Positions 12,912-22,913 of a DNA stretch of 64,000 nt are shown piece after piece (position 1 is the stretch's first letter; every line of letters starts with the position of its first letter). The position numbers and the translations under genes are program-made. The stretch covers positions 62,001 through 126,000 of the forward strand of contig JABMCL010002105.1 of NCBI GenBank assembly GCA_018857735.1. Direction: 5' to 3'. The notes under the pieces were generated by a model. The model was not told the DNA's origin, did no database searches, and saw nothing but the letters and a program-made list of their open reading frames with translations. This DNA is from Alviniconcha marisindica. Lineage: Eukaryota > Mollusca > Gastropoda > Provannidae.

Positions 12912-15900
12912 GAATGTGTTGATATTCATTTTGTGTTGTACTTGCCATCTTTTTTTGGTCCCATATAAAATGATGTTTTAAAAACAAACAAACCAATGAC
13001 AAAAGACAACAGATTTTCACACATGTATTTCCAGTGTTGTCTGCTTGAAAACTGAAAATGGAAGTCATTAAATGTGCAAGAGAACCACATTAAATGATGT
13101 TCAAGAAATATGGAAGGAACTGAAAAGGGTACATTCAGCAGGAAAAAATCCACAATCTGAAACAGAAAGAGGCTGTGCAGAATCTACAAACAAGGAAATT
13201 AATTAGTGCTCAAGACGTCACACAAACACAAAAACAAAGACCAGAGTTGCCTACAGTAACTCTCACATGGCATGTAAGTAAATACAAGGTACATTAACTT
13301 CATCAAAGGATGTACCCAATAAAATTTGAACTCATGACCTTCACCTTGAAAAGTTGCAGAGAAGAATCCAAACTGTTGGGTTACTCCAGCCTATGATGAT
13401 GTGTCATTACACAAACTTTCGTTGCACAAAGTTCAATAGTTCATAAGATACAGAGCAGTCATTTCTTGAAGAGCTGAACCCCTTATGCAACCTTGACTGT
13501 AACTGCAGAAAATCAGTCTTTTCACATGGCACATAGTACTAACGTACTGCCATAACAAACTGGGTTACAAATGGTTAGACTTCAAAATGTACTGTCTGGA
13601 TTACAGACAGACAGACAGAGTGATTCCAATACACCTCCCCATTTTTACTGGGATGGGGAGGGATGGGGGTGGGGGGGGGGGGGGGGAATAAATATGTAAA
13701 AAAGGCCAGGTATTCACCTTTTTCTGACTAAAATGACTTGCTGTACTCACCTCTGTTACTTCATACAGCAGATCATCAACCTGGCGAGGTGTGAGAGAGG
13801 ATAACATCCCAGCACTCAGATGATTTAGGTGAACCAGATGATGCACTTGTTGCTCCACTATACCCCACAGCCGTTCCCTGCACACCAATCAGATAGTCAG
13901 TCAGTCCCTTTGTGTGTTTTGTACAACTACAAGCAATCCAAATAAGGTCCAAAAGCATATAAAAAATATAAAAAACAATTCGCATCTAACTAGTACAATT
14001 AAACTGAAATTAATCCCCAGAACAAAAATCAGTCAAGTAGGATAACAGATGATTTATGACATATCCTTCCAAATCTCAAAGACTATAATTATGTCCCAAA
14101 CATCTCCACTCACTGTGAATATGCTGTGGAACATTTTTTCAACAAGTTTTGACATGTTGCCTTTCTCACTGATCGCGTTAGACATTTTTCAAACCGATGT
14201 GATGAATGTAGTTCATGGAAACCAGTCAATCACTATTACCAGTCAGTCACAAGGCTGCCAGTACTACTACTATAGCTGTACTACCCATCTCTTTTCCCTG
14301 TCTAGAACACACACACACACACACACACAGACACACGTATGTGCCATTTCTCTCCCTCTGCTGCATTTTAAAATTATTATTATGATCATTATCAAGAACT
14401 GGTCAAAAACCAAAATAATTCTATGACAACTCAGTATTGTTCCTTGCAAGAGAAATACTATTCCTGCACCTACAATGCCTAATGCTGTTCCCAGTTTACC
14501 ACAGACTCCATATGCATAAAAATTTCTTTTAAAGAGCTTGGAAACAGCAATGTTGTCAACAAAATGCTATTGTCTGTTATCAGTCCACACATTGGTCTAT
14601 CTACATAAAGAATTTATTTTAAGCCAGTAAGCACTGTTCATGTGAACAATGCCTCAATTCAGAGTGTTATTCATGTTTATGTGAGAACAAATATTGAACC
14701 AACTGATTACTTCTGGCTGTCAAAACAATTCACCTTGATTGTAGAAGCCCTAAAAAAAAATGTAGGTTTTATAACTTACTTGTCATTTTTCTCCAGCAAT
14801 TCAATGGCCAACAAATCCTGCAGAATGTTGACCAGGGACACCATGCGACTAGTGCCAAAAGTTCGGCTCTGCAGTGCTTCAGCAAGCTCGGATGGACTGG
14901 AGAGATCTACTTCTGTTTTACCATATGAGGCATCTTCATCAAGATGTTTTCTGTCATGGAATGTCTGTCAAGGAAAGCAATCAAGGCCATGGAGAGAAAA
15001 GCAAGATCTAAATAGAACTGTTCAAACAGGAATGCAGAAGTCATATTTCATTTTGAACAATGTATGTGGAAAAAGAATCATCGCTGTGTGCATCAAAATA
15101 CCCCTCAATTAATGCATTGATTGAATGTAGACTTCTTTTCTTTTTTTCAGGGGGGAAAAAACAAGGTTTGTCACCATGCACAGCAAAATATGCCCATTAT
15201 GAGCCTAGTGATGTTGTATTTCCAAACTTTACTGGCAGGTATAAAGATGTGTCGACAAACACATCAGGGGTGTGTAAATTCAACATCAGTACAATATGAC
15301 TATGAAAGTGACAAATAAAATGTACACAAGGCACATGTATCAAGGTAATTCTTCCTCGTGCAGTGACCATTAATCACATTATGACTTTGCTAACTGCAGT
15401 TGCTGAGAGAAAACATTATTTGATGATTTAGAGGGGAGAACTCACAGTTAAAGGCGACTCTAAGCAAAAAAGTGTCATGGGTCCTATCCATAGAAATAGA
15501 ATTTAATCAAACCTATCAACTGTCTCATGGCAGTCACTGGGGATTTATGGTCTACTTTATTAAAAAGTGAATTCTGCATATTGCGAAAACATGACCATAA
15601 TATGAGTGCTGCCATTTTGACCAAGTCTGTGACATCTTGAATGCATCTGAAATGATCGCTAGCCAAAATATTCTGCTCTTCACAGTTAAAAAATGTACCA
15701 ATGTGGCTGCACCCTAAGGAAAGCTTATAAATTCAAAGCCAAAAAGTACTTGTGTATCAACAATTTTAATACATATATATATAAAACTGATAAAAATCAA
15801 AGAAAAACAAGTTGGCATAAAATTTCCCAAATTTTTGGCTGACGCCTTCCTTGGGGGTTTATTCTAAACAACTGAACGAGGGTAAAAACACAGTTCAATA

Positions 15901-16956
15901 TATATATATCAACCAAATGAAGTCTGCAAATGGAAGTATTTGCACATTTTCAGGCCAACCTGTGTCTTCATTTAGGGTCCCTTTAAGCATCCTGTAAGTC
16001 AGCCTGGATGTGTTGGTCAGACAAGTACAAGACCAAAACCACACAGGGAACACCACCAAAACAAACTAAAAAAACAATCTGTATGTATTCACATACTAGC
16101 ATATCAAATTTACCCTCCAGAATCTGTGTGAAATCTACTCTTTAAAATCAGTAGTAAGGAGTGAAAACACCCCTTAAAAATATATGTGGTGGGTGATGAT
16201 GACACTGATTTTCCACCAAGACAAGCAATCCAACATAAACAATGCAATGCAACACATTTTTGAAGCTGCAATGTGTAAACAAACAGTGAGGCCCAGTGTC
16301 AAATGTGTTATGATCAATATGAATGCCTAAATGCCTGAATGACTAAATGCATGCTGCCTTTATCACTTTATCCAGTCATGCAACCTGCTAGTGAATGTCA
16401 ACATTGTGTGTGTGTTTATTACAATGGTACTGAAGGCATGGCTAATCAGTATGCCAAACCAAAAGCAAAAGCACTTAGATGCATTTACTCAACCAGCAAA
16501 CCTGAATCCAATAGGCCTACAGCAGACAGAAAGTGAGATTGCAGTTCACAGTGTTTTAGGAGTGCATGGCTCAGTAAGTTTGACTTGGCTAAACTACAAC
16601 AAGGACAGCCAAACAATTAAGTGCTGTGTTTGCACAATAATGACCTGCAGTTATATTTATACAAAATTAAGCTCATGAAAAATGAACTTGAACCAGGTTG
16701 AGTGAACTTTCAGCATTCACTGCAGACAAGACATGAAAAATGAAATGATCACTAGGATGCTGTACCATCAAAGCAATGTGATAATTGATCTGCAGAAATA
16801 ATTGAGATTTCTGTCCCAGCTTGGAACCGCCTTTGCATATCTCATGGATTCCCAAGCTGATGGTCTCATTTTTGCTAAAGTAATCACACAAAAATGGAGA
16901 GCCCTGAAAGACAAATTTGGTTAAACTGATATGCTTCTACCTTGACTGCAGATTCT

Positions 16957-16987
<31 letters not shown>

Positions 16988-17709
16988 GGGGGGGGGGAGG
17001 GTTGTTCTTGCTTGCCCTCCAAAAATAATTTTAAAATAGATACCCCTTAGAATTGTTTGAAAAGGATGAAAATGCCCATTTAAATTGCAAGACTGGGGTG
17101 AGTCTACCTAGAATGTAACAAATTAGGAGCCCTGATGTCAACTTGAATGCTTCGGTCAAACAAGACCAAAACCACAGATGACATGTCCTACCATGTCAAC
17201 TTGGATGCACACACGGAATGCCCTACCCGTCTGTCAGCTTGAATGTGTAAGTCAGACGAGACCAAAAACACACAGGGATGTCCTACCTGTAAGTGTCAGC
17301 TTGAATGTGTAGGTCAGACAAGATCAGAACCACACACTGGATGCCCTGTGTGAGATGTGTAGGTCACAGAAGACAAAAGCCACATAGGATGCCCTACCTG
17401 TATCAGCTCAGACCAAAACCTCACACAAGGTGTCCTATCACAGTATCAGTCTGTAAGTGCCTACTTGGATATGTAGGTCAGACAAGACCAAAACCACACC
17501 TGGGATGCCCCATAGGTACATGCCAACTTAGATGTGTAGGTAAGGCAGTGACTGTACTAGACATTTTTTAAACCAGTGTGAACACCTGCAAGGTGGCGGA
17601 AGTGGTTCACAGAAGCCCCTCAGATAAACACTGTAACCAGTCAGATACACAGCTATCCATACCACCACTAGAGCTGTACAGCAAACACCCAGCTTCCTTC
17701 CCTAACTAG

Positions 17710-17777
<68 letters not shown>

Positions 17778-20700
17778 TGCACACACACCACACCTGATGC
17801 AGTCTCTCACTGTGCTGCGTTTGTTGTTGTTTCTGAGAACTGGTCAAACAAAATAACAGCCAGTACGTCTGACCAATTGCTGGAAATTACTGGTTAACTC
17901 AAACCCTGGTCAAAAACCACATATGGGATGCCCTACCTGTGTCAACTTAGATGTGTAGGTCAGACAAGCCCAAAACCATACACCAGATGGCTCAACACAC
18001 AAGGGAGTGAATTAGTGCTTGAAAGATGTCACACAAACACAATAACAAAGACCCAATCACCTGGCATGCGAGTAAATACAAAATACATAAACTCCACCAG
18101 GATGAGGATGTACCTCTGGTGAAGTTTATGTACCTTGAATTTACTTGAGTTTACAATCATGCCTGGTGCGAGTTACTGTAGATGACTCAGATCTTTATTG
18201 TGTTTGTCTGAGCGCTAATTAACTCCCTTGTGTGTTGATTCTGCACAAGCGATCTGGGGCTCGTTCTGTTTCAGATTGTCACACACCACATGTCCTACCT
18301 GAAGCTGAATGTGCAGATCATCATCAGTTTCTTCTCGCTGAAGAAAGTTAATCACGTCCAACAGTGTCAAACCTGTGAAACACAGAAAAATGCAGGTACA
18401 CTGAATAGAAATAATTGCATGGTATACAGATAATACTGAGCCATTTGATGCACTAATCTAAGCAACCGCTCCAAATCAAATTCTGGTTGTACGAAACCTA
18501 TGTACTACTAAATTATTTGTCTTACTTTCAGGACCAACAAGTCTTAAAATGTATCATGGGAGTAACTGGTCTACATTTTCCTTTTCTATCAGATTTTCCA
18601 GTTTCTGTTGAGAATCCAACCAAAGCCAAATGTTGATGCAGACATATAATGCAGTATGATTCTCTAAACTCTTTCCCCATTACACAGGGGGAAAAGAAAT
18701 GCCTTGCAAATCTCGTGCTCACACATCTCCATCTTCAAGTTCAGCTGAATCAAGATTGATCATTGTATTTGTAGCCATGAACTTAAAAAGTGCTTTACTG
18801 GTCTGCTGATAGGTAGAGTTTCAGATCTTTCTTAAAGGGTTTGTACATTACTCTAGGTGACTTGTTGATCTATAAAATGTGTTAACTGGGCACTGAACAT
18901 TTTGCAAAGCATAAAGATTCCACAGCAAATGGATATCTTTATAAATGACAACAACAAAAAACAGCCCCCAATCAGGGTCCTATGTATTCTTTGAGGAACA
19001 AATAAAGTTAAAGGTAGACAGGCCTATATCCAATCAGCTAAAGAGTCCATAAGTTTGACTCTCATCCCACACATGTATGCATGTGTCATCAATAGGCTCC
19101 AAAATAACTATCTGTTTGTGTTCACTTTTAGACAGAGCAATCATTGTTACTGTTTCAATGCTTGACCTAGACTTGCACTCCTCTCAACATAAACAAATGA
19201 TATTACACCCAAACTGACTGATCTGACTGAGTTGAAAAAACACATGCCAATTCTACTTGATCAGCCCTCGTGGGATTTTACAGGCTAATTTCTGAGAGCT
19301 GATGCAAAATGATGTCCCTGTTGCATTTTAGTGAAGGCTTATTCACTTGTACTTTCCAAGTTTCCTGAAGGATAAAGTCATAAACACTCTTGTGCACAGT
19401 GGATTATGTAAACTGTATAGGCAGTGGGACAGTAAGTAAGCTCTAAAGGACTTACCTATTGAGTCTGCTCACAAAAGACTGAAGTAACTTACAAATTACT
19501 TATTATGAAAGCATTTATCATGCTAATTTGAAATCAAGAGTTTTTGAGCAAATACCTGTGCACTCCTTCAGAAAAAGAAAAAGAAAAAAATAATTTAAAA
19601 ACAAGAAAAGAAGAATTTCCTATTCCTGCCCACTTTTTCATCTCAAAATGGTACTGTATGGTTAGTCTGAAGCAGCTTCTGAGCAAAATATGATTTATCA
19701 TATGGGTATTTTTCATGCTGATACCAACACAAAGGAGTTCTGAAGTGAGTGTTTAAGGACTACTTCAGCAAAATCATATACATTATCCAAAATGAATACC
19801 ACTATTTCAACCTATGACAGTTTTCAGGCAGAGTATGAGAGGAAAATCACGGCACTTCACATCTTTATAAAAATGTAAACATATAGATTTTCCTACTACA
19901 TCCTAAAAAAACATGAAGCTTGATGATGATGATGTGGGGCTTAATGTTCTCGGATGTCAGGCTGACATATCAAGGACATATGAAGTTTATACAATCTTCA
20001 TGTTTAATAACATGTTTAATAACATTAATTTCCTTTAAAAAACAATTTAAAAAAACAACTGTAGCAAATAATGACTAATTACTGTGTAATTGACTCTTAT
20101 TGAGATTGCACACAACGTGAATGGTAGTACACAACACTGGTTTGCAGTATAAGAGTGCATGCATGCTCACACTCTCTGTCTCACCACCACAGGTGAAGGG
20201 ACAGATTAAAGACAAATAAAGAACAGTCAAGAAGTACCTATCATCTCGTTGCGCATCCTGCATCGTTGAGTCAGGTCTTTATTGCAGTTAATAATGGTGT
20301 TGATAAATGTCATGACAGCAGTTTTGTGTGGCACAGTTTCTGCTGATTTCAGTTCATTGACCACAATGCTGAATCTGTGATACTGGTTTGTCAGTCGCTG
20401 TGAGGACATAGAAACACATTTCAGTTTTTAGGGAGACAAACAGTGTTAAGTGAGAACTGTAATAAACCAGCTTAGCCACATTTCACAAAAATGACACAAT
20501 TACATTGTATAATGTACACACACACATGCATGTGAACTCATACACACACAACAACACACACAACACACCAATCACCAGCATGCACATAGACAGTCTACCT
20601 GAGGAATAAACTTACGTTCATTCGCAACCTCCAGTGGGTTAAACTATTGACTTAGAGTAGGCAGAAGAAGGTCTTTGAGTAAAGTCAACTAGTGTGAGAG

Positions 20701-22913
20701 AGAACCGCACAGTGTTAATTACCCTTTAAGGTGTTTGGGTTTTGGGGTTTGTTTGTTGTCTTTTGTGTGCAAGGAGCAAGGGGTGTGCCTGTGTGTGTCT
20801 GTGTGTATAAAGACTGCAACTATGACTTGTGTAAATATATACGGTCCATGAATGGCAGACCTTGAGATGGTCCAATCCTTCCAATATGCGCTGGTAACCT
20901 TGAGGACTGTGAGCACACAGTGCTGCTGCCATTTCAAGGATCTGTTTCTTTGGCAGGGTGTTACTGATCTCCAAGCCTGAAATTATCACATAAACAAACA
21001 AAATAAATCTTTAAAACGTTTTAACAGCAACAGCACATAGATCTACATAAAAAAAAAAATCTAATGACACCAACTGCTTAATCAACTTTTTACCATTAAC
21101 TCTCCTAATAAGTTTCAAAAGTTTTAAAGGAACAAGTGTTCTTAAAATATACTTTGCGCAAAAGGTAGAAGAGATAAATATAAAAAAATCCCCACCAAGG
21201 ATTATATTGTTTTAAAATATTCCCTTGGTATTGGTTTTGTTTTATTTCTGGGTTTAGGTTTGATTGTGACACCTAGAGAGTCCGACTGCATGTGACAAGA
21301 AATGTCCTAGCTCACCCCTGTTGTATAACACCACCTTTTTCATATCAGGCATGAAATGTGCATGCTCACCTCCACCAAGGAATGACAGCAAAGAGGCTGC
21401 AGGTAGCTGTTATACCAACTGAGACACTAGATGATGTTTTCTACATTCACTCCACCTAACTGTTACCAATGCTAGTATGATTCTAACTTGAAAATAAAAC
21501 TGACAGTGCATTTTGTAGCAAAATACTCAGTACTATGCTGACTTGTTGTTTTGATCTCTGTTAGGGTTTCCTTTTGAAGAAAGGTCAGCTTTGAAGAAAG
21601 GTAAGCTTTCTTGGACAAAGTGTTTTAAAATGGCTAGTTTCTTTAACTAAGCCAGTTTACAGTCACTGAAATTGTGAGTGTGTTCAAATGGCAATGCAGG
21701 ACATGATTCATGCCATGTCACATCAGTTTAATCTGAACAAAATGTCATTAAAAAATATATATATAAAAGTTTGCCTTTCAAAACAAGACAAAATGCGTGA
21801 GTCAACAGTGGGAGTTGTGCTAGTTCAGTAGTAGAGCACCGGACTAGTGATAAAAGGGTTGTGACATTGTTTTACTGACTCAAAGATAAACCCCAAAACC
21901 TGAACTACAAACACTTAAGTATTTAACATTTTTTAATAGATTCATTGCTGGTGACTTCAAAATAAAACTACTGTACAATAAGTTAAATAACTGACCCATG
22001 ATAAGCTTGTTGGCAGCAGATTCAGCCTGCAGAAAGCAGTCAATACCCAAGTGTGTATTCAGGATGGCTCGGATACAAGATATACAGTCTATCTGTAAAA
22101 TGGCATCACTGAAGCTCAAGAATGTTTTTCCTGCAAACAGATCAAACACTTGTGAGAATCTCTAAGACAGTCATCATCATACTCACAGTGAAAATGCAAA
22201 TGGAGACAGGCAACCAAGCACACATACACATTAGGAGCAACTCAGCAACTTGAACAAGGGCCCCCATTCTATGCCATCTAAGGTAATACTCAAATTATAT
22301 TAAATAACAGTGGTACTGGTAATACAGTGCTAGTAGTGGCTAGTACAGTAGTAACTCAGTTGGTTAGAGCCAGTGCATTCTAACAAATATTACAAGGCAT
22401 GAGTGCTTTTTGATGAGGCATAAAACAGCATACATTACATCTGTAGAAATCACTAGTGCAGCAAGTCTCTGGACAATCCCTGTCCCTATTTCAGTACTTG
22501 TGGCATGCAGAGAACTTGATTTTTGTCCTGGTCTATGGCATGATTATGATATATCCCAAAATGCTCTTCTAAGTAAAGCAGTGTCAGACAATTTTCCTCC
22601 CTTCTAATTCTGTTAACAATCCTTCATTTCAGTTTGAATCTTCAGAAAGCACAGGGGGCCTACCCGTCATTTGACACAATGAATCCAGCAAGCTGTCCAG
22701 TCCTCCCAGTGACACAAACTCTTGAAGCCATGCTGTTGTGCTGCGTTCCAGCTGGGAGCGTAGGGCATAGTAAACATGTACAGAGGGATTGCGAGAGGCC
22801 TCAACACATGCTTGTGCATTAACGCCTTCCAGACGGTATTCTAGCTGACCTGAGACCACAGTGGTACTGAGATCTCCATCACCTGCTGTACTGTTGAATG
22901 TCAATGCCATCAT
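677..22913 (-). CDS. INF2: INF2-like formin (15 coding exons, C-terminus outside window)
   Basis: Formins of the INF2 group nucleate and sever actin filaments and act at the ER and in mitochondrial division (family knowledge). Exons in transcription order: 22664-22913, 21996-22130, 20861-20976, 20238-20397, 18299-18372, 14780-14964, 13751-13877, 12134-12605, 9090-9205, 6477-6665, 4673-4930, 3473-3651, 2930-3050, 2037-2201, 677-785. All splice phases agree, giving 2656 nt or 885 codons without a stop. Order matches human INF2: inhibitory/FH3 armadillo region (about residues 1-360), a linker, then FH2 (about 500 to the end). Landmarks are QYHRFSIVVNEL, CRMRNEMIG, MKNLKWIKLQ, VEPDYNRLEMLF and LVLRIGNFLNQ. 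The WH2/DAD tail is beyond the left edge. Oddities: no FH1 proline tracts and a changed DTKS motif. Assignment to INF2 is firm by order and wording; mDia or FHDC are poorer fits. Confidence 0.93.
786..2036. other. intron with 39-bp minisatellite
   Basis: The INF2-like intron between exons 14 and 15. About 1030-1320 is an imperfect tandem array of a unit near 39 bp (ctgtaccaactgctggactg followed by tgccaagacaggcaca). The open frames over it are repeat artefacts. The rest is AT-rich with nothing I can name. Confidence 0.6.
2037..2201 (-). CDS. INF2: INF2-like exon 14 (FH2 coiled coil)
   Basis: 165 nt, 55 codons. It includes LSNKVALYVCEPVSKFNL and VLTFLKDLRSARH, matching QRELADYLCEDAQQLSL and MKAFRDLFLRAL. 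Acceptor is cttgttttacag/GGT; donor CAT|GTATGT. Confidence 0.9.
2930..3050 (-). CDS. INF2: INF2-like exon 13 (FH2 coiled region)
   Basis: 121 nt. It reads SPEEIKNDVTTLNTQLKEFV and ends ISDIFHLFLE, equivalent to NLEIIRSEASSNLKKLLE of INF2. Borders are ctgttacag/G and GAA|GTCAGT. It is hidden between two longer open frames and was found by splice phase. Confidence 0.86.
3473..3651 (-). CDS. INF2: INF2-like exon 12 (FH2 post domain)
   Basis: 179 nt. It reads FNGSASGLRLSCLKRLKDVS then EPNHTLLHQVAAAVE, aligned to GDADGFKISTLLKLTETKS and RVTLLHHVLEEAE. The Lys of the DTKS/ETKS motif, needed for actin binding in mDia1 and Bni1, is replaced (DVSS). Borders are actcccag/GGT and AG|GTTAGT. Confidence 0.9.
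3652..6476. repeat. introns with dispersed repeat and a 108-bp tandem duplication
   Basis: 4270-4425 is a copy of a dispersed repeat that ends in a GTTTGGATCT motif (other copies at 29080, 30870 and 36775). 5419-5527 and 5528-5634 are a direct duplication of about 108 bp, each copy with a short TA tract. 4147-4164 is a C homopolymer. No exon beyond 4673-4930 was seen. Confidence 0.6.
4673..4930 (-). CDS. INF2: INF2-like exon 11 (FH2 core)
   Basis: 258 nt, 86 codons. It contains AEQFLFHLMDIPDY and LHLVLRIGNFLNQ, with the GNxxN-type signature of FH2 domains. Human INF2 reads ADHFYLLLLAIPCY and LILRIGNFLNY at these places. Borders are gattgtgtag/ATG and CAA|GTGAGT. Confidence 0.94.
6477..6665 (-). 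CDS. INF2: INF2-like exon 10 (FH2 knob)
   Basis: 189 nt, 63 codons. It begins VTLLAAETRLKISLFLNRLE, equivalent to ITFLDAKKSLNLNIFLKQF of human INF2. By eye the actin-contacting knob isoleucine is a leucine here. The exon ends PCPEEVSADLEGQ. Acceptor is tgttgtag/GTG; donor CAA|GTCTGT is weak but is the only one in the right phase. Confidence 0.88.
7010..7460. repeat. G-rich GTGTG/GGGG compound repeat
   Basis: About 450 bp of alternating (GT)n and G runs on the plus strand, inside the INF2-like intron. Long frames on both strands translate only this repeat. Many runs of four or more G could form G-quadruplexes on the non-template strand of the formin gene. Confidence 0.8.
7649..8508 (-). pseudogene. 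non-LTR retrotransposon endonuclease fragment
   Basis: Two minus-strand frames make up an APE-type endonuclease. 8508-8106 starts with FQWNSRSISTNLLAFENHI and holds ILALQSLN. 8053-7649 reads SYVIVGDFSAHAPFG and later YRRRLGSDYLPIIIEL, the GDFNAH and GSDHLPI motifs of jockey-like LINEs. The two halves are separated by a palindrome at 8018-8111. The fragment ends before any reverse transcriptase. Confidence 0.85.
8018..8111. repeat. 42-bp inverted duplication with 10-nt loop
   Basis: The left arm 8018-8059 and right arm 8070-8111 are reverse complements with one mismatch, around a loop at 8060-8069. The left arm codes for SYVIVGDFSAHAPF of the endonuclease on the minus strand. The right arm is its inverted copy and interrupts the frame. 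Confidence 0.95.
9090..9205 (-). CDS. INF2: INF2-like exon 9 (FH2 lasso/linker)
   Basis: 116 nt. It reads WSKGCIWEP and then IPRVEPDYNRLEMLF, matching the second conserved Trp and the VEPDFSSIERLFSF segment of INF2. Acceptor tttggagcag/AG gives the phase needed after exon 8; donor GAG|GTAAGG. A TAAG just downstream of the acceptor is out of frame. Confidence 0.88.
9500..11500 (-). pseudogene. CR1/L2-like LINE remnant (endonuclease and RT)
   Basis: Minus-strand order is endonuclease then reverse transcriptase. About 11160-10800 retains a GGGLAVISNDSLKHL patch. 10190-10080 retains LNDSLLSGSFPSVFKHAVVI. 10075-9905 reads LKNYHPVSNCSF then PSQSAYHPYHSTEMALLK, the LKNYRPVSNL and QSAYRxxHSTETALL motifs of this group. 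Frameshifts and stops show that it is dead. It lies in the intron between INF2-like exons 8 and 9 in the same orientation. Confidence 0.75.
10478..10785. repeat. dispersed repeat, family with CA core (copy 1)
   Basis: Starts near gctagacattttttaaac and ends near taaaacaaaccctg. Copies at 14174-14420 and 17545-17905 share both ends and a CA tract in the middle. The element class is unknown; it could be a MITE or SINE. Confidence 0.65.
12134..12605 (-). CDS. INF2: INF2-like exon 8 (linker and start of FH2)
   Basis: 472 nt, the largest exon. About 130 residues of low-complexity linker rich in Ser, Asn, Thr and Asp come first, where FH1 would be expected, but without proline runs. It then reads TPVPFPSRKMKNLKWIKLQD, the FH2 lasso start (human LRMKKLNWQKLP). 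Acceptor is tgacatttcag/ATT, one of three tandem copies. Donor is GTGG|GTAAGT. Confidence 0.88.
12606..12707 (-). repeat. triplicated 3' splice site unit (3 x 34 bp)
   Basis: Three head-to-tail copies (12606-12639, 12640-12673, 12674-12707) lie directly before INF2-like exon 8. On the minus strand each holds a branchpoint-like TGCTAAT, a T-rich tract and TTTCAG. Copies differ at only one or two positions. Using either outer AG would add 34 or 68 nt starting ATAACTTAG, which gives an in-frame stop. Confidence 0.9.
13148..13320. repeat. foldback element, half copy
   Basis: Holds one arm (aatctgaaacagaaag, then ttaattagtgctcaagacg, then cacaaacac) of the foldback family seen complete at 17994-18283 and 46117-46343. 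Confidence 0.65.
13649..13750 (-). other. possible alternative extension of INF2-like exon 7 (poly-Pro)
   Basis: If the GTGAGT donor of exon 7 is skipped, the frame stays open for exactly 34 codons to a CCA|GTAAAA donor in phase 0, the phase required by exon 8. The added peptide ends YSPPPPPPPSLPIP, which resembles a short FH1 segment. The prolines come from a C homopolymer, so chance and length error are real possibilities. This is inference only. Confidence 0.25.
13751..13877 (-). CDS. INF2: INF2-like exon 7 (end of regulatory N-terminus)
   Basis: 127 nt. It reads ERLWGIVEQQVHHLVHL and ends RQVDDLLYEVTE, equivalent to LWEALESLVNRAVLLA and LEEVVERLL of INF2. Acceptor is ggtgtgcag/G. Donor GAG|GTGAGT is strong. 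Reading past this donor stays open and runs into a proline-rich stretch; see the separate regulatory entry. Confidence 0.87.
14174..14420. repeat. dispersed repeat with CA core (copy 2)
   Basis: Begins gttagacatttttcaaac, holds (CA)12 near 14310 and ends near aactggtcaaaaacc. Same family as 10478 and 17545. Confidence 0.65.
14780..14964 (-). CDS. INF2: INF2-like exon 6 (end of FH3/dimerisation region)
   Basis: 185 nt. It starts TFHDRKHLDEDASYGK and ends MVSLVNILQDLLAIELLEKN, comparable with the INF2 segment LLSVLQGLLHLE. Acceptor is ttccttgacag/ACA; donor AA|GTAAGT is strong. The acidic middle part is not clearly conserved. Confidence 0.85.
14965..17120. other. intron, no gene seen
   Basis: First part of the intron between INF2-like exons 5 and 6. 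15990-16060 is a single unit of the tandem repeat found at 17120-17560. 16965-16998 is a GT plus G homopolymer run. Open frames here have no family resemblance. Confidence 0.5.
17120..17560. repeat. imperfect tandem repeat, unit about 57 bp
   Basis: Seven or so diverged units built around ggtcagacaagaccaaaacc and gatgccctacctgt. A stray unit lies at 17908-17985, after the CA-core repeat. Confidence 0.7.
17545..17905. repeat. dispersed repeat with CA core (copy 3)
   Basis: Begins ctagacattttttaaaccag, carries a (CA)n block at 17709-17782 and ends ggttaactcaaaccctggtc. Inserted between units of the 57-bp tandem repeat. Confidence 0.7.
17994..18283. repeat. foldback (MITE-like) element
   Basis: The left part reads cacaagggagtgaattagtg then cttgaaagatgtcacacaaa. 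The right part is its inverse, gcgctaattaactcccttgt. The centre (ataaactccaccagg ... cctctggtgaagtttat) is also palindromic. Other copies are at 13148, 46117 and a piece at 35880-35930. The right border touches INF2-like exon 5. Confidence 0.75.
18299..18372 (-). CDS. INF2: INF2-like exon 5 (FH3, short)
   Basis: 74 nt, too short to stand out as an open frame. It reads LTLLDVINFLQREETDDDLH then IQLQ, matching LQLLDVLARLRDLEDADLL and IQLE of INF2. Borders are tttcacag/GT and CAG|GTAGGA; the phase agrees with both neighbours. Confidence 0.9.
18373..20237. other. intron, mostly unremarkable
   Basis: Between INF2-like exons 4 and 5. 19923-19985 is a minus-strand copy of the 3' end of the short element at 41885 (ggacattaagccccac with a TCA repeat tail). 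No coding signal. Confidence 0.5.
20238..20397 (-). CDS. INF2: INF2-like exon 4 (FH3)
   Basis: 160 nt. QYHRFSIVVNELKSAETVPH and CRMRNEMI are close to the human QYRFSIVMNELSGSDNVPY and TQLRNEFI, the best single match in the gene. Acceptor is tcctcacag/CGA; donor ATAG|GTACTT is weak after position +3. Confidence 0.94.
20861..20976 (-). CDS. INF2: INF2-like exon 3 (inhibitory/FH3)
   Basis: 116 nt. It reads LPKKQILEMAAALCAHSPQG then a short ILEGLDHLK end, matching VKKQVFELLAALCIYSPEG and LDALDHYK in human INF2. Borders are atttcag/GC and AAG|GTCTGC. Confidence 0.92.
21996..22130 (-). CDS. INF2: INF2-like exon 2 (inhibitory domain)
   Basis: 135 nt, phase 1 in and 1 out. It reads KTFLSFSDAILQIDCISC, followed by an RAILNTHLG stretch. 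This is the counterpart of ISDALLQLTCVSCVRAVMN in INF2, an armadillo helix of the diaphanous inhibitory domain. Borders are tttgcag/GA and ATGG|GTCAGT. Confidence 0.92.
22131..22663. other. intron with tRNA-like scrap
   Basis: Around 22345 gtaactcagttggttagagc resembles a SINE A-box region; a similar scrap lies at 21820-21870, inside the next intron. Neither can be extended. No exon seen. Confidence 0.35.
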
